Assembly: GCA_963836085.1 (NCBI GenBank)
Contig: CAWIHT010000016.1
Coordinates: 1-64,000 of the forward strand
Source: JAHEEL01 sp963836085
Lineage (GTDB): Bacteria > Actinomycetota > Acidimicrobiia > Spongiisociales > UBA5794
Reading direction: 5' to 3'
Length of the DNA stretch: 64,000 bases
Shown: positions 26,653 to 35,361 of the stretch, piece after piece
Layout: every line of letters begins with the position of its first letter
How positions within the stretch are numbered: position 1 is the first letter of the stretch
Made by a program: the position numbers and the translations under genes
The notes under the pieces: model-generated
Told to the model about the DNA's origin: nothing
Database searches by the model: none
The model's input: only the letters and a program-made list of their open reading frames with translations

Positions 26653-27228
26653 TTACGCGATGCGACGACCTGCGACCAGGTCGGCTTGGACCACGATTCG
26701 CTGGTTCGCTGAGCCCCTCGGATGGCAAGCGAACAGCGTCACCATCGGCTTGCCGAGATCGTATGAGATCCAGATGTCGTCGGGAGTGACGATGAATGTC
26801 TCCGCGACTCGGTAGATCACGTCGAAGCCGGTACCGTCCTCGAGGTAGATCAGGTCGCCAGGTTCGAGGCGATCGAGCGCCCAGAACGGCCGGGAATGCG
26901 TGGTGCGATGCCCGGCGAGGACGACATTGCCATCGCCACCAGGCGACGACGTTCCAGACCAGTGGGCAACGCCCTGATCGATCACCGTGAGCGAAATCCC
27001 TGACCGGACGGTCTCGTCGACATCGATCGCGGGGATCTGGAGGTGCGAGACCACAACGCCCGACTCCTGACTCGGGGCATAGGTCGGCTGCCGACCGGGT
27101 GCCGGTATCGCATTCGGCGGGACCGCATCGTCGGGTGACGTCTCCGCGCTCGCCGGCAGAGCCACGGACACGGCGGCTGCCAGTCCGAACGCGGTCATGA
27201 AACGCATCGCGGATCTCACAAGTCTCAT
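26653..27228 (-). CDS. Class E-like sortase
   Basis: A 191-residue exported sortase. The ATG at 27228 gives an N-terminal signal (RLVRSAMRFMTAFGLAAAVS) ending near PASAE; the longer frame upstream does not look coding. The sortase domain shows the catalytic His in AGHRTT near residue 110, the Cys in TLFACHP and the catalytic Arg in SANQRIVV. The TLFAC motif departs from the usual TLxTC. Sortases ligate LPXTG-like proteins to the wall or form pili; no sorting-signal protein is visible in this window, so partners are elsewhere. Lies between ylbL-type and bioY genes. Confidence 0.82.
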   Translation of the reverse strand: MRLVRSAMRFMTAFGLAAAVSVALPASAETSPDDAVPPNAIPAPGRQPTYAPSQESGVVVSHLQIPAIDVDETVRSGISLTVIDQGVAHWSGTSSPGGDGNVVLAGHRTTHSRPFWALDRLEPGDLIYLEDGTGFDVIYRVAETFIVTPDDIWISYDLGKPMVTLFACHPRGSANQRIVVQADLVAGRRIA

Positions 27229-27301
27229 TGATGTCCACATCGGCTGAATCCGCGCCTCCCTTGAGTCGACGGAGAGCCGCGACCATAGCGAAAGGCACAT
27301 C

Positions 27302-27901
27302 GTGCAGGCAGTCCACCCCAACGTCATCACCGGTGTCGCTCTGCCGCGCCGGGCCGCAATCACGGTCGGCCTCATGGTCGGATTCGCCCTGGTCACCGCC
27401 CTTGCGGCCCAGGTGAGGATCCCACTCCCGGGTACGCCGATCGCAATCACCGGCCAAACATTCGCCGTGCTGCTCGCAGGTGCTGCACTGGGTTCGAGGA
27501 TCGGGGCCGGGAGCATGATGATCTACGTCGCACTCGGCGCGATAGGCCTCCCGTTCTTCGCCGGCGGACAAGGTGGCTGGACCTACGCGACCGGGGCTTC
27601 GCTCGGCTACCTCATGGGCTTCGTCGCCGCCGCATGGCTTGTTGGTCGCTTCGCGGAACAGCGCAAGGACCGATCGATTCGCACCGCCGTTCCGGCGTTC
27701 CTCGTCGCGAGCGCTGCTGTCTACACGCTCGGGGTCACGTGGCTCTGGGCAACCGTCGAATCGATTCCGACGCTGTCAGCCGCTCTCAGCTCCGGCCTCT
27801 ATCCGTTCGTGGCCGGTGACCTCATCAAGGCCGCCCTCGCGGGCCTCGCCCTCCCCGCCGCCTGGTACGTAGTCGATCGATCACGGAAGTTCGAGACCTA
27901 G
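27302..27901 (+). CDS. bioY: Biotin transporter BioY
   Basis: A 199-residue membrane protein with six hydrophobic segments of the BioY family, the substrate-binding (S) component of biotin ECF transporters. GTPIAITGQTFAVLLAGAAL (residues about 42-61) and FAGGQGGWTYATGASLGYL are the conserved BioY stretches. The GTG has AAAGG upstream. No ECF ATPase or T component is adjacent, so it either works alone or uses shared modules encoded elsewhere. It diverges from the sortase gene. Confidence 0.9.
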   Translation: MQAVHPNVITGVALPRRAAITVGLMVGFALVTALAAQVRIPLPGTPIAITGQTFAVLLAGAALGSRIGAGSMMIYVALGAIGLPFFAGGQGGWTYATGASLGYLMGFVAAAWLVGRFAEQRKDRSIRTAVPAFLVASAAVYTLGVTWLWATVESIPTLSAALSSGLYPFVAGDLIKAALAGLALPAAWYVVDRSRKFET

Positions 27902-28047
27902 GGAGCTACCAGCTACGAGCCCGACCTGGTGAGACGGGGCGAACGGGTTCTCTCCCTCTCGCCGAACGCGAGAGACCCCTTCCGTCAGCGCCTGGGGGCG
28001 CTGCCACCTTCCCCTGAGGGGAAGGAATCGTTCGCAGCTCGCAGCTG
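27902..28047. repeat. Intergenic cluster of three hairpins, repeat-like
   Basis: This 146-base gap between bioY and the LivG-type gene is all secondary structure. It begins with GAGCTACCAGCTACGAGC, contains TCTCGC/GCGAGA (27957-27973), CAGCGCC/GGCGCTG (27986-28003) and the perfect palindrome CCTTCCCCTGAGGGGAAGG (28007-28025), and ends in an AGCTCGCAGCTGC stretch. It lies where both neighbouring genes end, so it may stop both transcripts; the style resembles the intergenic element near 57.7 kb. Confidence 0.55.
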
Positions 28048-28872
28048 CTAATCCATCTCTTCGCCCAGGTACGCCTTGATAACGTTCGGATCGTTCTGAA
28101 CCACCGAGGGGACCCCTGTGGCGATCCGTTCACCGAAGTCGATGACCATCACGCGGTCTGCGATGTCCATGACCAAACCCATGTCGTGCTCGACCAGGAT
28201 CATCGCGATCGACAGTTCCTCCCGGATGTCGAGGATGAATCGGGCCATGTCCTCGGTCTCTTCAAGGTTCATGCCCGCAACCGGCTCATCAAGCAGCAGC
28301 AACTCGGGTTCCGTTGCGAGAGCCCGGCCCAGCTCAACCCGTTTCTGGACGCCGTAGGGCAACATCGCAACCGGGTATTTCCGCCACCGGGCGATCTCGA
28401 GGAAGTCAATGATCTCTTCGGCAACGGCGCGATTCTCGAGCTCTTCCTTCTTCGCTGGCCCCACCCAGATCGCGCCGTCCCACCAGGATGTCTTCGTTCG
28501 GACATGTCGGCCGAGCATGATGTTGTCGAGCACCGTCATGTGGGGGAACAGTTCGATGTTCTGGAAGGTGCGGGCGATGCCAAGCGCCGCAATCTTGTCC
28601 GGCCTTCGACCGAGGATGTCCTCGCCCTTCCAACGGATCGAGCCCCCCTGCGGTTTGTAGACCCCATTGATGCAGTTGAACGTCGAGGTCTTCCCCGCGC
28701 CGTTCGGCCCGATCACAGCGAACAACTCTCCGTCGGCAACCGTGAAGCTCACATCGTCGAGCGCCTTGATTCCCTTGAACGAGAGGCTCACATCCTCGAA
28801 CTCGAGCAAATGCTCGTAGCCGCCGTCCTCGGTGCCACGACCCGATCGGAGTGCGGTCCTTCGGGAGGTCAC
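28048..28872 (-). CDS. Branched-chain-type ABC transporter ATPase, LivG-like
   Basis: A 274-residue ABC ATPase of the LivG type. Walker A is GPNGAGKT, Walker B LLLLDEP with AGMN after it, the H-loop is VEHDMG; the expected signature region reads MLPYGVQKR rather than LSGGQ, as in LivG (LSYGQQR). The GTG at 28872 is chosen because it overlaps the preceding stop (GTGA), as elsewhere in this operon; a GTG three codons upstream is also possible. Last gene of the operon. LivG usually serves with LivF as the ATPase pair. Confidence 0.88.
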   Translation of the reverse strand: MTSRRTALRSGRGTEDGGYEHLLEFEDVSLSFKGIKALDDVSFTVADGELFAVIGPNGAGKTSTFNCINGVYKPQGGSIRWKGEDILGRRPDKIAALGIARTFQNIELFPHMTVLDNIMLGRHVRTKTSWWDGAIWVGPAKKEELENRAVAEEIIDFLEIARWRKYPVAMLPYGVQKRVELGRALATEPELLLLDEPVAGMNLEETEDMARFILDIREELSIAMILVEHDMGLVMDIADRVMVIDFGERIATGVPSVVQNDPNVIKAYLGEEMD

Positions 28873-29660
28873 GACAACCACCGCTTCCGTCGCTTGTAGT
28901 GCTTGATGTCGCGGAACGACTTGCGGGCTCCCTCAGCGTGAAGACCGAGATAGAACTCCTGCACATCGGCATCACCAAGAAGCTTCTTCGGGTCGCCGTC
29001 CATCACGACCTTCCCGGTCTCCATGATGTAGCCATAGTCGGCGATCGACAGCGCCATGTTGGCGTTCTGCTCGATGAGGAGCACCGAGGTCCCCTGCCGG
29101 TTGATGTCCACGATGATGTCGCGGATCTGCTGCACCAGCATCGGCGCCAACCCGAGCGTCGGTTCGTCGAGGATGAGGAGGTCGGGGTCGGCCATCAACG
29201 CTCTGCCGATCGCCAGCATTTGCTGCTCGCCGCCCGACAGATAGCCGGCCGTGTCCTTCTGGCGACCCTGGAGTACCGGGAAGAGGTCCATGACTCGAGC
29301 ATGCGCGGCGCCCACGGATGCCCGGTCCGTGTTCGTGAACGCACCGGTTCGGAGGTTGTCGTCAACGCTCATCTCGGCGAAGATCCGACGCCCTTCGAGT
29401 ACCTGGGCGATCCCCATCCGGACGATCGCTGAAGGGTCCTTGCCGTCGATCCGCTCTCCCTTGAACGTAATCGAACCCTTCGTGATGTCCCCGGAATGCA
29501 CGTCGAGAATTCCGGTGATCGCACGCAGCGTCGTGGTCTTGCCCGCTCCGTTGGCTCCGAGGAGCGCGATGATCTGGCCATCGCTCACGGTCAGCGACAG
29601 GCCGCGCAGCACAAGAACGACGTCGTTGTAGACGACTTCCAGGTTTGCGACTTCGAGCAT
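28869..29660 (-). CDS. Branched-chain-type ABC transporter ATPase, LivF-like
   Basis: A 263-residue ABC ATPase: GANGAGKTT Walker A near residue 35, LSGGEQQM signature, LLILDEP Walker B and LIEQNANMAL H-loop region, the last typical of LivF. The C-terminal 25 residues are basic (FRDIKHYKRRKRW). It follows the binding-protein gene after 60 bases that contain a hairpin, and precedes the LivG-like gene with a four-base overlap. It should form the heterodimeric ATPase of the transporter coded here. Confidence 0.9.
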   Translation of the reverse strand: MLEVANLEVVYNDVVLVLRGLSLTVSDGQIIALLGANGAGKTTTLRAITGILDVHSGDITKGSITFKGERIDGKDPSAIVRMGIAQVLEGRRIFAEMSVDDNLRTGAFTNTDRASVGAAHARVMDLFPVLQGRQKDTAGYLSGGEQQMLAIGRALMADPDLLILDEPTLGLAPMLVQQIRDIIVDINRQGTSVLLIEQNANMALSIADYGYIMETGKVVMDGDPKKLLGDADVQEFYLGLHAEGARKSFRDIKHYKRRKRWLS

Positions 29661-29679
29661 CGGTTCCTCTTGTTGTCGG

Positions 29680-29713
29680 GTGGGTGGCCGGACCCTCAGG
29701 CCCGACCACCCAC
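29680..29713 (-). terminator. Hairpin between binding-protein and LivF genes
   Basis: GTGGGTGG pairs with CCACCCAC, then a second stem of five pairs with two mismatches around a CTCA loop. It begins eight bases after the stop of the binding-protein gene. Like the hairpins at 4618 and 43644 it separates a binding protein from the rest of its transporter, and may tune their ratio. Confidence 0.55.
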
Positions 29714-29720
29714 TGGTTGT

Positions 29721-31112
29721 CTAGAACTGGTAGCAGGCCTCGGTGAATTCAAAGGACTCAGCGGTCGGGCCGATGAAGTCCGTCTCAATGATCTCCGAAC
29801 CTGAACCACCCTCTTCGAGATTGGCCACCGAGGGACGCCACAAGGTGATGGCACGCTGGACCTGATCCGACGTGCTCCCCGTGTAGTTCTCGGCGGGCGC
29901 CATCCCCTGGAACTCCACGTTGTCGAGCGACCGGATGGCTGCCAAGACGCCGGCACGCGTCATGTCGCCGTTCTCGTATGCCTTCTCGAGTGCCGCATGG
30001 ACGAGCATCGCCTGGACGACGCCGAGTCCGACGTAGTCGTTGGGCGGCATGTCGGCACCGGAGGCCTCGACGAGTTGCATCGTCAACGCCATGCCGGGAG
30101 AGTCACCGCCCCACGGCTGCATGTAGAACCCGCCGTACCAGTCACGCTGGATCGCATCAGCGATGGGGGACACCAAGAAGGCGGGGTTGTAGGTCGGACC
30201 TGAGCCGGACCACTTGGCTTCGAAGCCCTGGGTGAGCGTCGCGCCGTAGACCTCCGAGAACGTGCTCGGTGTCGTGGAGATATACACGAGATCGGCCCCG
30301 GATGACACGATCGCGTCAGCGACCGGCTTCAGGTCTTGGCCGGGGACGATCGTTCCGGAGCCATCGTGCACGACTTCGATGCCGTTGGCTTCGGCCCACA
30401 GGAGGGCGCCGGCCATTGGGTCGAGTCCGAAGTCGCCGGGGATCGATGCGATCGCCAATGTCGGGGCATCGTTGCCTGCCTGCTTCTCTTCTTCGAGCAA
30501 CCAATCGAGGAGGCTCATCGCCTCGAGGCAGTACGGAGCACCGCTGTGGAGCACCGTCGGAGCGATGGTCGTGTCGGTCCATCCCGAGTACCACGTGGCC
30601 GGAACGGCAATCATGCTGTCCTCTTCGAGCGCATCAGCGATTCCCAGCGTCTGCGACGAACCGGTCGTGTGGCTGATCGCAACCACCTGATCGCGAATCT
30701 CGTCATATGCAGCGATGTGCTGCTCGAGCTCATATGCCGTGTCGCGGGTCAGCATCTCGACCTGGAGACCGCCGATGCCGCCGTTTGCGTTGACCCACGC
30801 CCAATACATCTGCTGACCGGCGATGATCGGTGCCACGAGTGGCTGGAACGGCCCGGTCAGGTCGGCGGTCTGACCGACGGTGATCATCCCCGCTTCGAGG
30901 TCGACGCCGAAGTCGGTCATCATCTCCATCGGCTCTTCCGGTGCCGCCGTCGTGGTCGTCTCCTCACCGCCACTCGCCGCAGCCGTCGTGGTCGTCTCCT
31001 CACCGCCACTCGCCGCAGCCGTCGTGGTCGTCTCGTCGTCGCCGCTGCTCCCGCACGCTGCCGCAACGAGTGCCAACACCAGCAACAGAACGAAGATTCT
31101 TGTCCCTCTCAT
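29721..31112 (-). CDS. Branched-chain-type ABC substrate-binding lipoprotein
   Basis: A 463-residue type I periplasmic binding protein (LivK-like). Residues 1-19 form a signal with lipid Cys20, followed by a linker containing ASGGEETTTTAA twice. The domain starts near residue 75 (TVGQTADLTGPF) and includes YDEIRDQVVAISHTTGSS and a large C-terminal lobe. ATG at 31112 is preferred over the adjacent in-frame ATG at 31115 because GGAGG then has a five-base spacing. The ligand of this family may be amino acids, aromatic acids, amides or other carboxylates; an acyl-CoA synthetase in the operon favours a carboxylate. Confidence 0.88.
   Translation of the reverse strand: MRGTRIFVLLLVLALVAAACGSSGDDETTTTAAASGGEETTTTAAASGGEETTTTAAPEEPMEMMTDFGVDLEAGMITVGQTADLTGPFQPLVAPIIAGQQMYWAWVNANGGIGGLQVEMLTRDTAYELEQHIAAYDEIRDQVVAISHTTGSSQTLGIADALEEDSMIAVPATWYSGWTDTTIAPTVLHSGAPYCLEAMSLLDWLLEEEKQAGNDAPTLAIASIPGDFGLDPMAGALLWAEANGIEVVHDGSGTIVPGQDLKPVADAIVSSGADLVYISTTPSTFSEVYGATLTQGFEAKWSGSGPTYNPAFLVSPIADAIQRDWYGGFYMQPWGGDSPGMALTMQLVEASGADMPPNDYVGLGVVQAMLVHAALEKAYENGDMTRAGVLAAIRSLDNVEFQGMAPAENYTGSTSDQVQRAITLWRPSVANLEEGGSGSEIIETDFIGPTAESFEFTEACYQF
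30949..31020. repeat. Perfect 36-bp tandem duplication in lipoprotein linker
   Basis: Two identical 36-base copies (30949-30984 and 30985-31020) code the repeated ASGGEETTTTAA linker of the binding lipoprotein; a third, partial copy follows. Twelve codons per unit keeps frame. Identity at DNA level suggests a recent duplication. Confidence 0.95.
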
Positions 31113-31166
31113 CATTTCCTCCTCAGGCCCGATCTCATGCCCTGGCCAGGGGCGATCGGGTGATTG

Positions 31167-32405
31167 CTAGTAGGTGAATGGCCACGACTTCCAGTAGTTG
31201 CGGATCCGAATCCAGATCCCGTACAAACCAAGCGGTTCGAATATCAAGAATCCGATCAGGAGCAGTCCATAGAGCAGGAGGTTGAACTGCGCGATGTTGA
31301 GACCCGGCGACGTGCCCGGGAGCGTGGAGACGATGCCGAGGTCGCTGTTGCTCGTTGAGACGAAGACGCCGGCGATCGCCGCGGGAAGGCCGCTCCCCGT
31401 CTCGGCGGTCGATGCGAGCAGGCCGGTGAGGTCTTGGACGAGACGCGGAAGGATGACCACGAACGCAGCGCCGAGGAGGGTCCCGGTGACCGTTCCGATG
31501 CCGCCGATGAGCAGGATGGCCACGAACTCGACGGACATGAGCAGCGAGAAGCCCTCGGGTACCAGGCGCCCGACGAACGCACCGAGGACGGCACCAGCCA
31601 CACCGGCGAACGCGGACGAGAGGGCGAATGCAATCAGTTTGTAGCGAGCGTCGGCGACGCCCATCACCTCAGCTGCGATGTCGCGGTCACGGATCGACAT
31701 GAACGCTCGGCCGACGCGGGTGCGCTGGATGTTCTTCGCAACGATCACCGCAAGCACGACGAGCACGAGCAGAAGGAGATACGTCTTCGCCTCACCCGTC
31801 ATCTCGACGCCGAACCAGGGACCGTCTGCGGTCGGGTCGAGCAGCGGCACCTCTTCTTTCCAGAGTCGGATCTCGAAGCCGGGGAACTTGCGGCCGGCCT
31901 GAGCACCACCCGTCATCGACGGAAGGCTTCGGAAGATCCACTCGCCGATGAACACGAGACCGAGGGTGACGATGGCGAGGTAGATGCCGCGGACGCGAAC
32001 CGCCGTCGGCGCGATGAGAGCGCCGATCGCAGCCGCAACAGCACCTGCGGCCGGCAGCCATATCCAGATCGGGAGGCCGAGGCCCCAATGCGACACCCCG
32101 GTCTCTCCGCCGAGGACCGCAGCCGTGTACGCCCCGATGGCGACGAAGAACGCATGCCCGAGAGAGACCTGGCCCGCGAGGCCGGAGAGGATGTGCAGTC
32201 CGAGCGCTCCGATGGCGAAGATGGCGACGCGGCTGAGGATCTTCATCCAGTCGTTGTCGGAGAGGAACCCCAGGCCCGGGATGACCCCGAACGGGACCAG
32301 CGCGAGCACCGCGAGGAAGATCAGCGCTGCGGTCTTCTGCGTCCAGGTGGGCAGCAGCGACATCTCCGATGAGTAGGTCACGAAGAGGCGGGGTCGAGTC
32401 CTCAT
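31167..32405 (-). CDS. Branched-chain-type ABC permease, LivM-like
   Basis: A 412-residue permease of the LivM family. The ATG at 32405 overlaps the LivH-like stop (ATGA) and begins MRTRPRLFVTYSSEM; the longer frame is antisense to livH. About nine to ten hydrophobic segments are seen; the family motif GALGLHILSGLAGQVSLGHA lies near residues 75-94 and GIGTVTGTLLGAA near 330. With LivH it forms the membrane channel of the transporter. It precedes the binding-protein gene by 54 bases. Confidence 0.9.
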   Translation of the reverse strand: MRTRPRLFVTYSSEMSLLPTWTQKTAALIFLAVLALVPFGVIPGLGFLSDNDWMKILSRVAIFAIGALGLHILSGLAGQVSLGHAFFVAIGAYTAAVLGGETGVSHWGLGLPIWIWLPAAGAVAAAIGALIAPTAVRVRGIYLAIVTLGLVFIGEWIFRSLPSMTGGAQAGRKFPGFEIRLWKEEVPLLDPTADGPWFGVEMTGEAKTYLLLLVLVVLAVIVAKNIQRTRVGRAFMSIRDRDIAAEVMGVADARYKLIAFALSSAFAGVAGAVLGAFVGRLVPEGFSLLMSVEFVAILLIGGIGTVTGTLLGAAFVVILPRLVQDLTGLLASTAETGSGLPAAIAGVFVSTSNSDLGIVSTLPGTSPGLNIAQFNLLLYGLLLIGFLIFEPLGLYGIWIRIRNYWKSWPFTY

Positions 32406-33391
32406 ACGCGCCGGATCTCCTCCGTGCCGAACAATCCGTAGGGACGGACGAGCAGCACGATGAGCATGACGATGTATGGCATCACGCCGGAGAACCCGAG
32501 TCCGAGGAACGACCAACTCGGCCCGGCAAGATAGGCGCCGGCGTAAGACTCGGCCAGGCCGACGATGAAGCCACCGAGCACCGCACCGGTGATCGAGTCG
32601 AGGCCACCGATGACGATGGCCGGGAGGGCCCGGAAGGCGAAGAACGCGGTCGTGGTGCCGACGCCGACGGACGACCGGGGAAAGAGCGATGAGAAGATCC
32701 CTGCGATCGCGGCGAGGCCGGCGCCGATCGCCCATGCCATCGCAAAGATCCTCCCTGCGCTGATGCCCTGGGCCATCGCCGCTTCCTGGTCGAAGGCCGT
32801 GGCGCGCATCGCGATCCCGTAGCGGGAACGGAAGAACAGCGCGATGCCGACGAGGCAGATGATCGTGACGATCACGGTCGCGACTTCAGACTTGGCGATC
32901 ACACCCGGACCGATGTTGATGACGTCGGCACCCCACGGATCGCCGAGCGGCCTTGGGTTCGCTCCGATGAGGTCGTTGGTGATGGTTCGGATCACGATGT
33001 CGAGCGCAATCGTGATCATCACCACCGAGAACAACGGTTCACCGATCATCGGGCGGATAGCCAGACGCTCGAGTACGAGGCCAACGGCGGCGGTGATCAC
33101 GACGGCGACAAGGGCCGAGAGAATCCACTGGATCGTCGTCGGCGCGAACGTGACGTACCGACCTGGGAAGTTGATCACGGTTGCGAGATACGCAGCGAAG
33201 AACGCACCGAGGGCTGCGATGGCGCCGTGCGCGAAGTTGAGAACCTGGGTCGCCTTGTAGATCAGCACGAGGCCGAGGGCGAGCAGTGCGTAGATGGCAC
33301 CAAGGGCGATGCCGCTGCTGGTGGCGTTCGCGAACTTCTCGGCCGCTTCCTGGCCGCCTGCCTGGGAGAACGTGAGTATGCCGAGAATCAC
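32402..33391 (-). CDS. Branched-chain-type ABC permease, LivH-like
   Basis: A 329-residue permease of the LivH family with about eight transmembrane segments. Residues 25-60 (SGIALGAIYALLALGLVLIYK, then NFAHGAIAALGAF) are the LivH hallmark. The GTG overlaps the acyl-CoA synthetase stop by GTGA. The C-terminal VRPYGLFGTEEIRRV is typical for LivH. It pairs with the LivM-like permease downstream. Confidence 0.9.
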   Translation of the reverse strand: MILGILTFSQAGGQEAAEKFANATSSGIALGAIYALLALGLVLIYKATQVLNFAHGAIAALGAFFAAYLATVINFPGRYVTFAPTTIQWILSALVAVVITAAVGLVLERLAIRPMIGEPLFSVVMITIALDIVIRTITNDLIGANPRPLGDPWGADVINIGPGVIAKSEVATVIVTIICLVGIALFFRSRYGIAMRATAFDQEAAMAQGISAGRIFAMAWAIGAGLAAIAGIFSSLFPRSSVGVGTTTAFFAFRALPAIVIGGLDSITGAVLGGFIVGLAESYAGAYLAGPSWSFLGLGFSGVMPYIVMLIVLLVRPYGLFGTEEIRRV

Positions 33392-35265
33392 GACTCGTAC
33401 ATCCCGTTGACGAGATCGGAGAACATGCTCTCCATCGCTCTCCGCTTGATCTTCTGCGTTGCCGTCAGTTCGCCGTCTTCGTGGTCCAGTTCCTTGGGGA
33501 TGAGGCGGAACTTCTTGAGTTGCTCGACGGTCGCAAACTTCTCGTTCGTCTCGTTGACGACACCCTGGATGAGTTCGATCACCTCAGGCTTCTCGGAGAG
33601 ATCCCGGTAGGTCGTGTACGGGATGCTTCGCGATAGCGCCCAACCGCCGACGACGTCGTACTCGATCGCAATGAGAGCCGTCAGGTACTTCCGACCGTCG
33701 CCGATGACCATCGCCTCTTTGACAAACGGTGAGGTCTTCAGGCTGTTCTCGATCTCGGATGGTGAGATGTTCTTCCCGCCGGATGTGATGATGATGTGCT
33801 TGATCCGGTCGATGATCTTGACGTGGGTCCCCTCGACCCATACCCCGACGTCGCCGGTCATCAACCAGCCGTCATCGGTGAACGTCTCGGCGGTCTCGGT
33901 TGGCTTGTTCCAATACCCGAGGAAGTTGCCGGGGTGGTTGGTCTGGATCTCGCCGGTCTCGTCGTCGAGGCGAAGGCCGATCCCTGGGTATGGCTCACCG
34001 ACGGTTCCGACGATGGCTCGCCCACCGAAGTTGAGAGTGGCTACCGCGCTGTTCTCGGTCATCCCGTAGAGCTCATACAGCGGGACGCCGAAACCCATGA
34101 AGAACTGAATGACTTCCGGGGCGATCGGTGCAGCGCTGGTACCCGCCCACCGGCAACGCCGGAGACCGACGCGTTCCTTCAGGGCACGGAACATGATGAT
34201 GTTCCCAACCCAGTAGGCCAGGCGAGATCCCAAGGTGTAGTCGCCACCGTTCGCCGCCCGGCTACGCCCGACGTACGAGGAGATCTTGAGGCCGATCGCA
34301 TTGACGAGACGCTTCAGGAACGACGCATCGTTCAGCTTGATGAGGATGGTTGCGTGAATCTTCTCCCAGATGCGCGGCACAGCGAAGAACAGCGTCGGTT
34401 GGACTTCCTGGAGGTTGATCTGCACCGTCTCGATCGACTCGGCGAAGTTGAGGACTGCCCCGGACGAGCACATGGTCCAAGTCGACATGATGCGCTCGGC
34501 GACGTGCCCGAGCGGGAGGTAGGTGAGAATGAGATCGTCCGGTCCCGGGATCTTGCCATCGGGAGCGCGGTCCTCGGCGAGGATGAGGACGTCGATGGCG
34601 AACGTCGCGTTGGCGTTGGTCAGCATCGCACCCTTCGGCGGGCCGGTGGTGCCCGAGGTGTAGACGAGCGTCATGATGTCGTCCGCCTCCGCCTCCGCCA
34701 TCGCTGAGGCGACCGTGTCGGGATACTGCTCGCGGTGGATGCGACCGAGATCGAGGAAGTCATCCCAGAACAGGAGCCGGTCGTCGTCGTAGGACCGCAG
34801 ACCGCGGGGTTCGAGGTAGACGATCTTCTCGACTCCGGGAAACGCTTCGCGTCCCGGTTCGACGACCTTGTCGACCTGTTCCTGGTCTTCGGCGAGGTGG
34901 ACGCGGGCGCCGGAGTCGTTGACCAGGTACCGCACCTCTGCGGTCGGGTTGGTCGGATACAGGCCGGTCGACATGGCACGGATCGCGATCGCCGCGAGGT
35001 CAAAGATCACCCACTCCGGACGGTCTTCGGAGTGGATCGAGACGACGTCTCCACGTTGTACACCGAGGGCCAGCAGTCCGTGCGCCACAAGCACGATCTC
35101 TTCCCAGAGGTCGGCCCACGTTCGTTCCTGCCAGATCCCGAATCGCTTGTCGCGCATGGCGACACCGTCGGGTGAGGAGAGGGATCGTTCGCGGACCATC
35201 AGGGCAACCGTGGGATAGGCATCGGATAGGTCGGGTCGCCCCGCCTGTTCGAGCGTGCTCGTCAC
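33388..35265 (-). CDS. AMP-dependent acyl-CoA synthetase, FadD-like
   Basis: A 625-residue long-chain-type acyl-CoA synthetase. The GTG at 35265 has GGAGG 10 bases upstream; it is the operon's first gene. The P-loop is VYTSGTTGPPKGAML near residue 185, the second motif YELYGMTENS near 380, TGDVGVW near 470, and the catalytic hinge region SGGKNISPSEIEN near 520. It makes an acyl-adenylate and then acyl-CoA from a carboxylic acid, ATP and CoA. It overlaps the LivH gene by four bases. Its link to a Liv-type transporter suggests uptake and immediate activation of a carboxylate. Confidence 0.88.
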   Translation of the reverse strand: MTSTLEQAGRPDLSDAYPTVALMVRERSLSSPDGVAMRDKRFGIWQERTWADLWEEIVLVAHGLLALGVQRGDVVSIHSEDRPEWVIFDLAAIAIRAMSTGLYPTNPTAEVRYLVNDSGARVHLAEDQEQVDKVVEPGREAFPGVEKIVYLEPRGLRSYDDDRLLFWDDFLDLGRIHREQYPDTVASAMAEAEADDIMTLVYTSGTTGPPKGAMLTNANATFAIDVLILAEDRAPDGKIPGPDDLILTYLPLGHVAERIMSTWTMCSSGAVLNFAESIETVQINLQEVQPTLFFAVPRIWEKIHATILIKLNDASFLKRLVNAIGLKISSYVGRSRAANGGDYTLGSRLAYWVGNIIMFRALKERVGLRRCRWAGTSAAPIAPEVIQFFMGFGVPLYELYGMTENSAVATLNFGGRAIVGTVGEPYPGIGLRLDDETGEIQTNHPGNFLGYWNKPTETAETFTDDGWLMTGDVGVWVEGTHVKIIDRIKHIIITSGGKNISPSEIENSLKTSPFVKEAMVIGDGRKYLTALIAIEYDVVGGWALSRSIPYTTYRDLSEKPEVIELIQGVVNETNEKFATVEQLKKFRLIPKELDHEDGELTATQKIKRRAMESMFSDLVNGMYES

Positions 35266-35336
35266 AGCCCCATCGCCTCCAGTTCTCCGGCCCCGATCCA
35301 CAATAGAGGCTTGATCCGCTGCCTGCCGAGAACCCA

Positions 35337-35361
35337 CGCCGCGAAACCTGGGTTCGCGGCG
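35337..35361 (-). terminator. Hairpin downstream of HEAT-repeat gene
   Basis: CGCCGCGAA pairs with TTCGCGGCG around a seven-base loop and abuts the stop codon of the minus-strand gene at 35362. It also sits between this gene and the next minus-strand operon. Confidence 0.55.
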
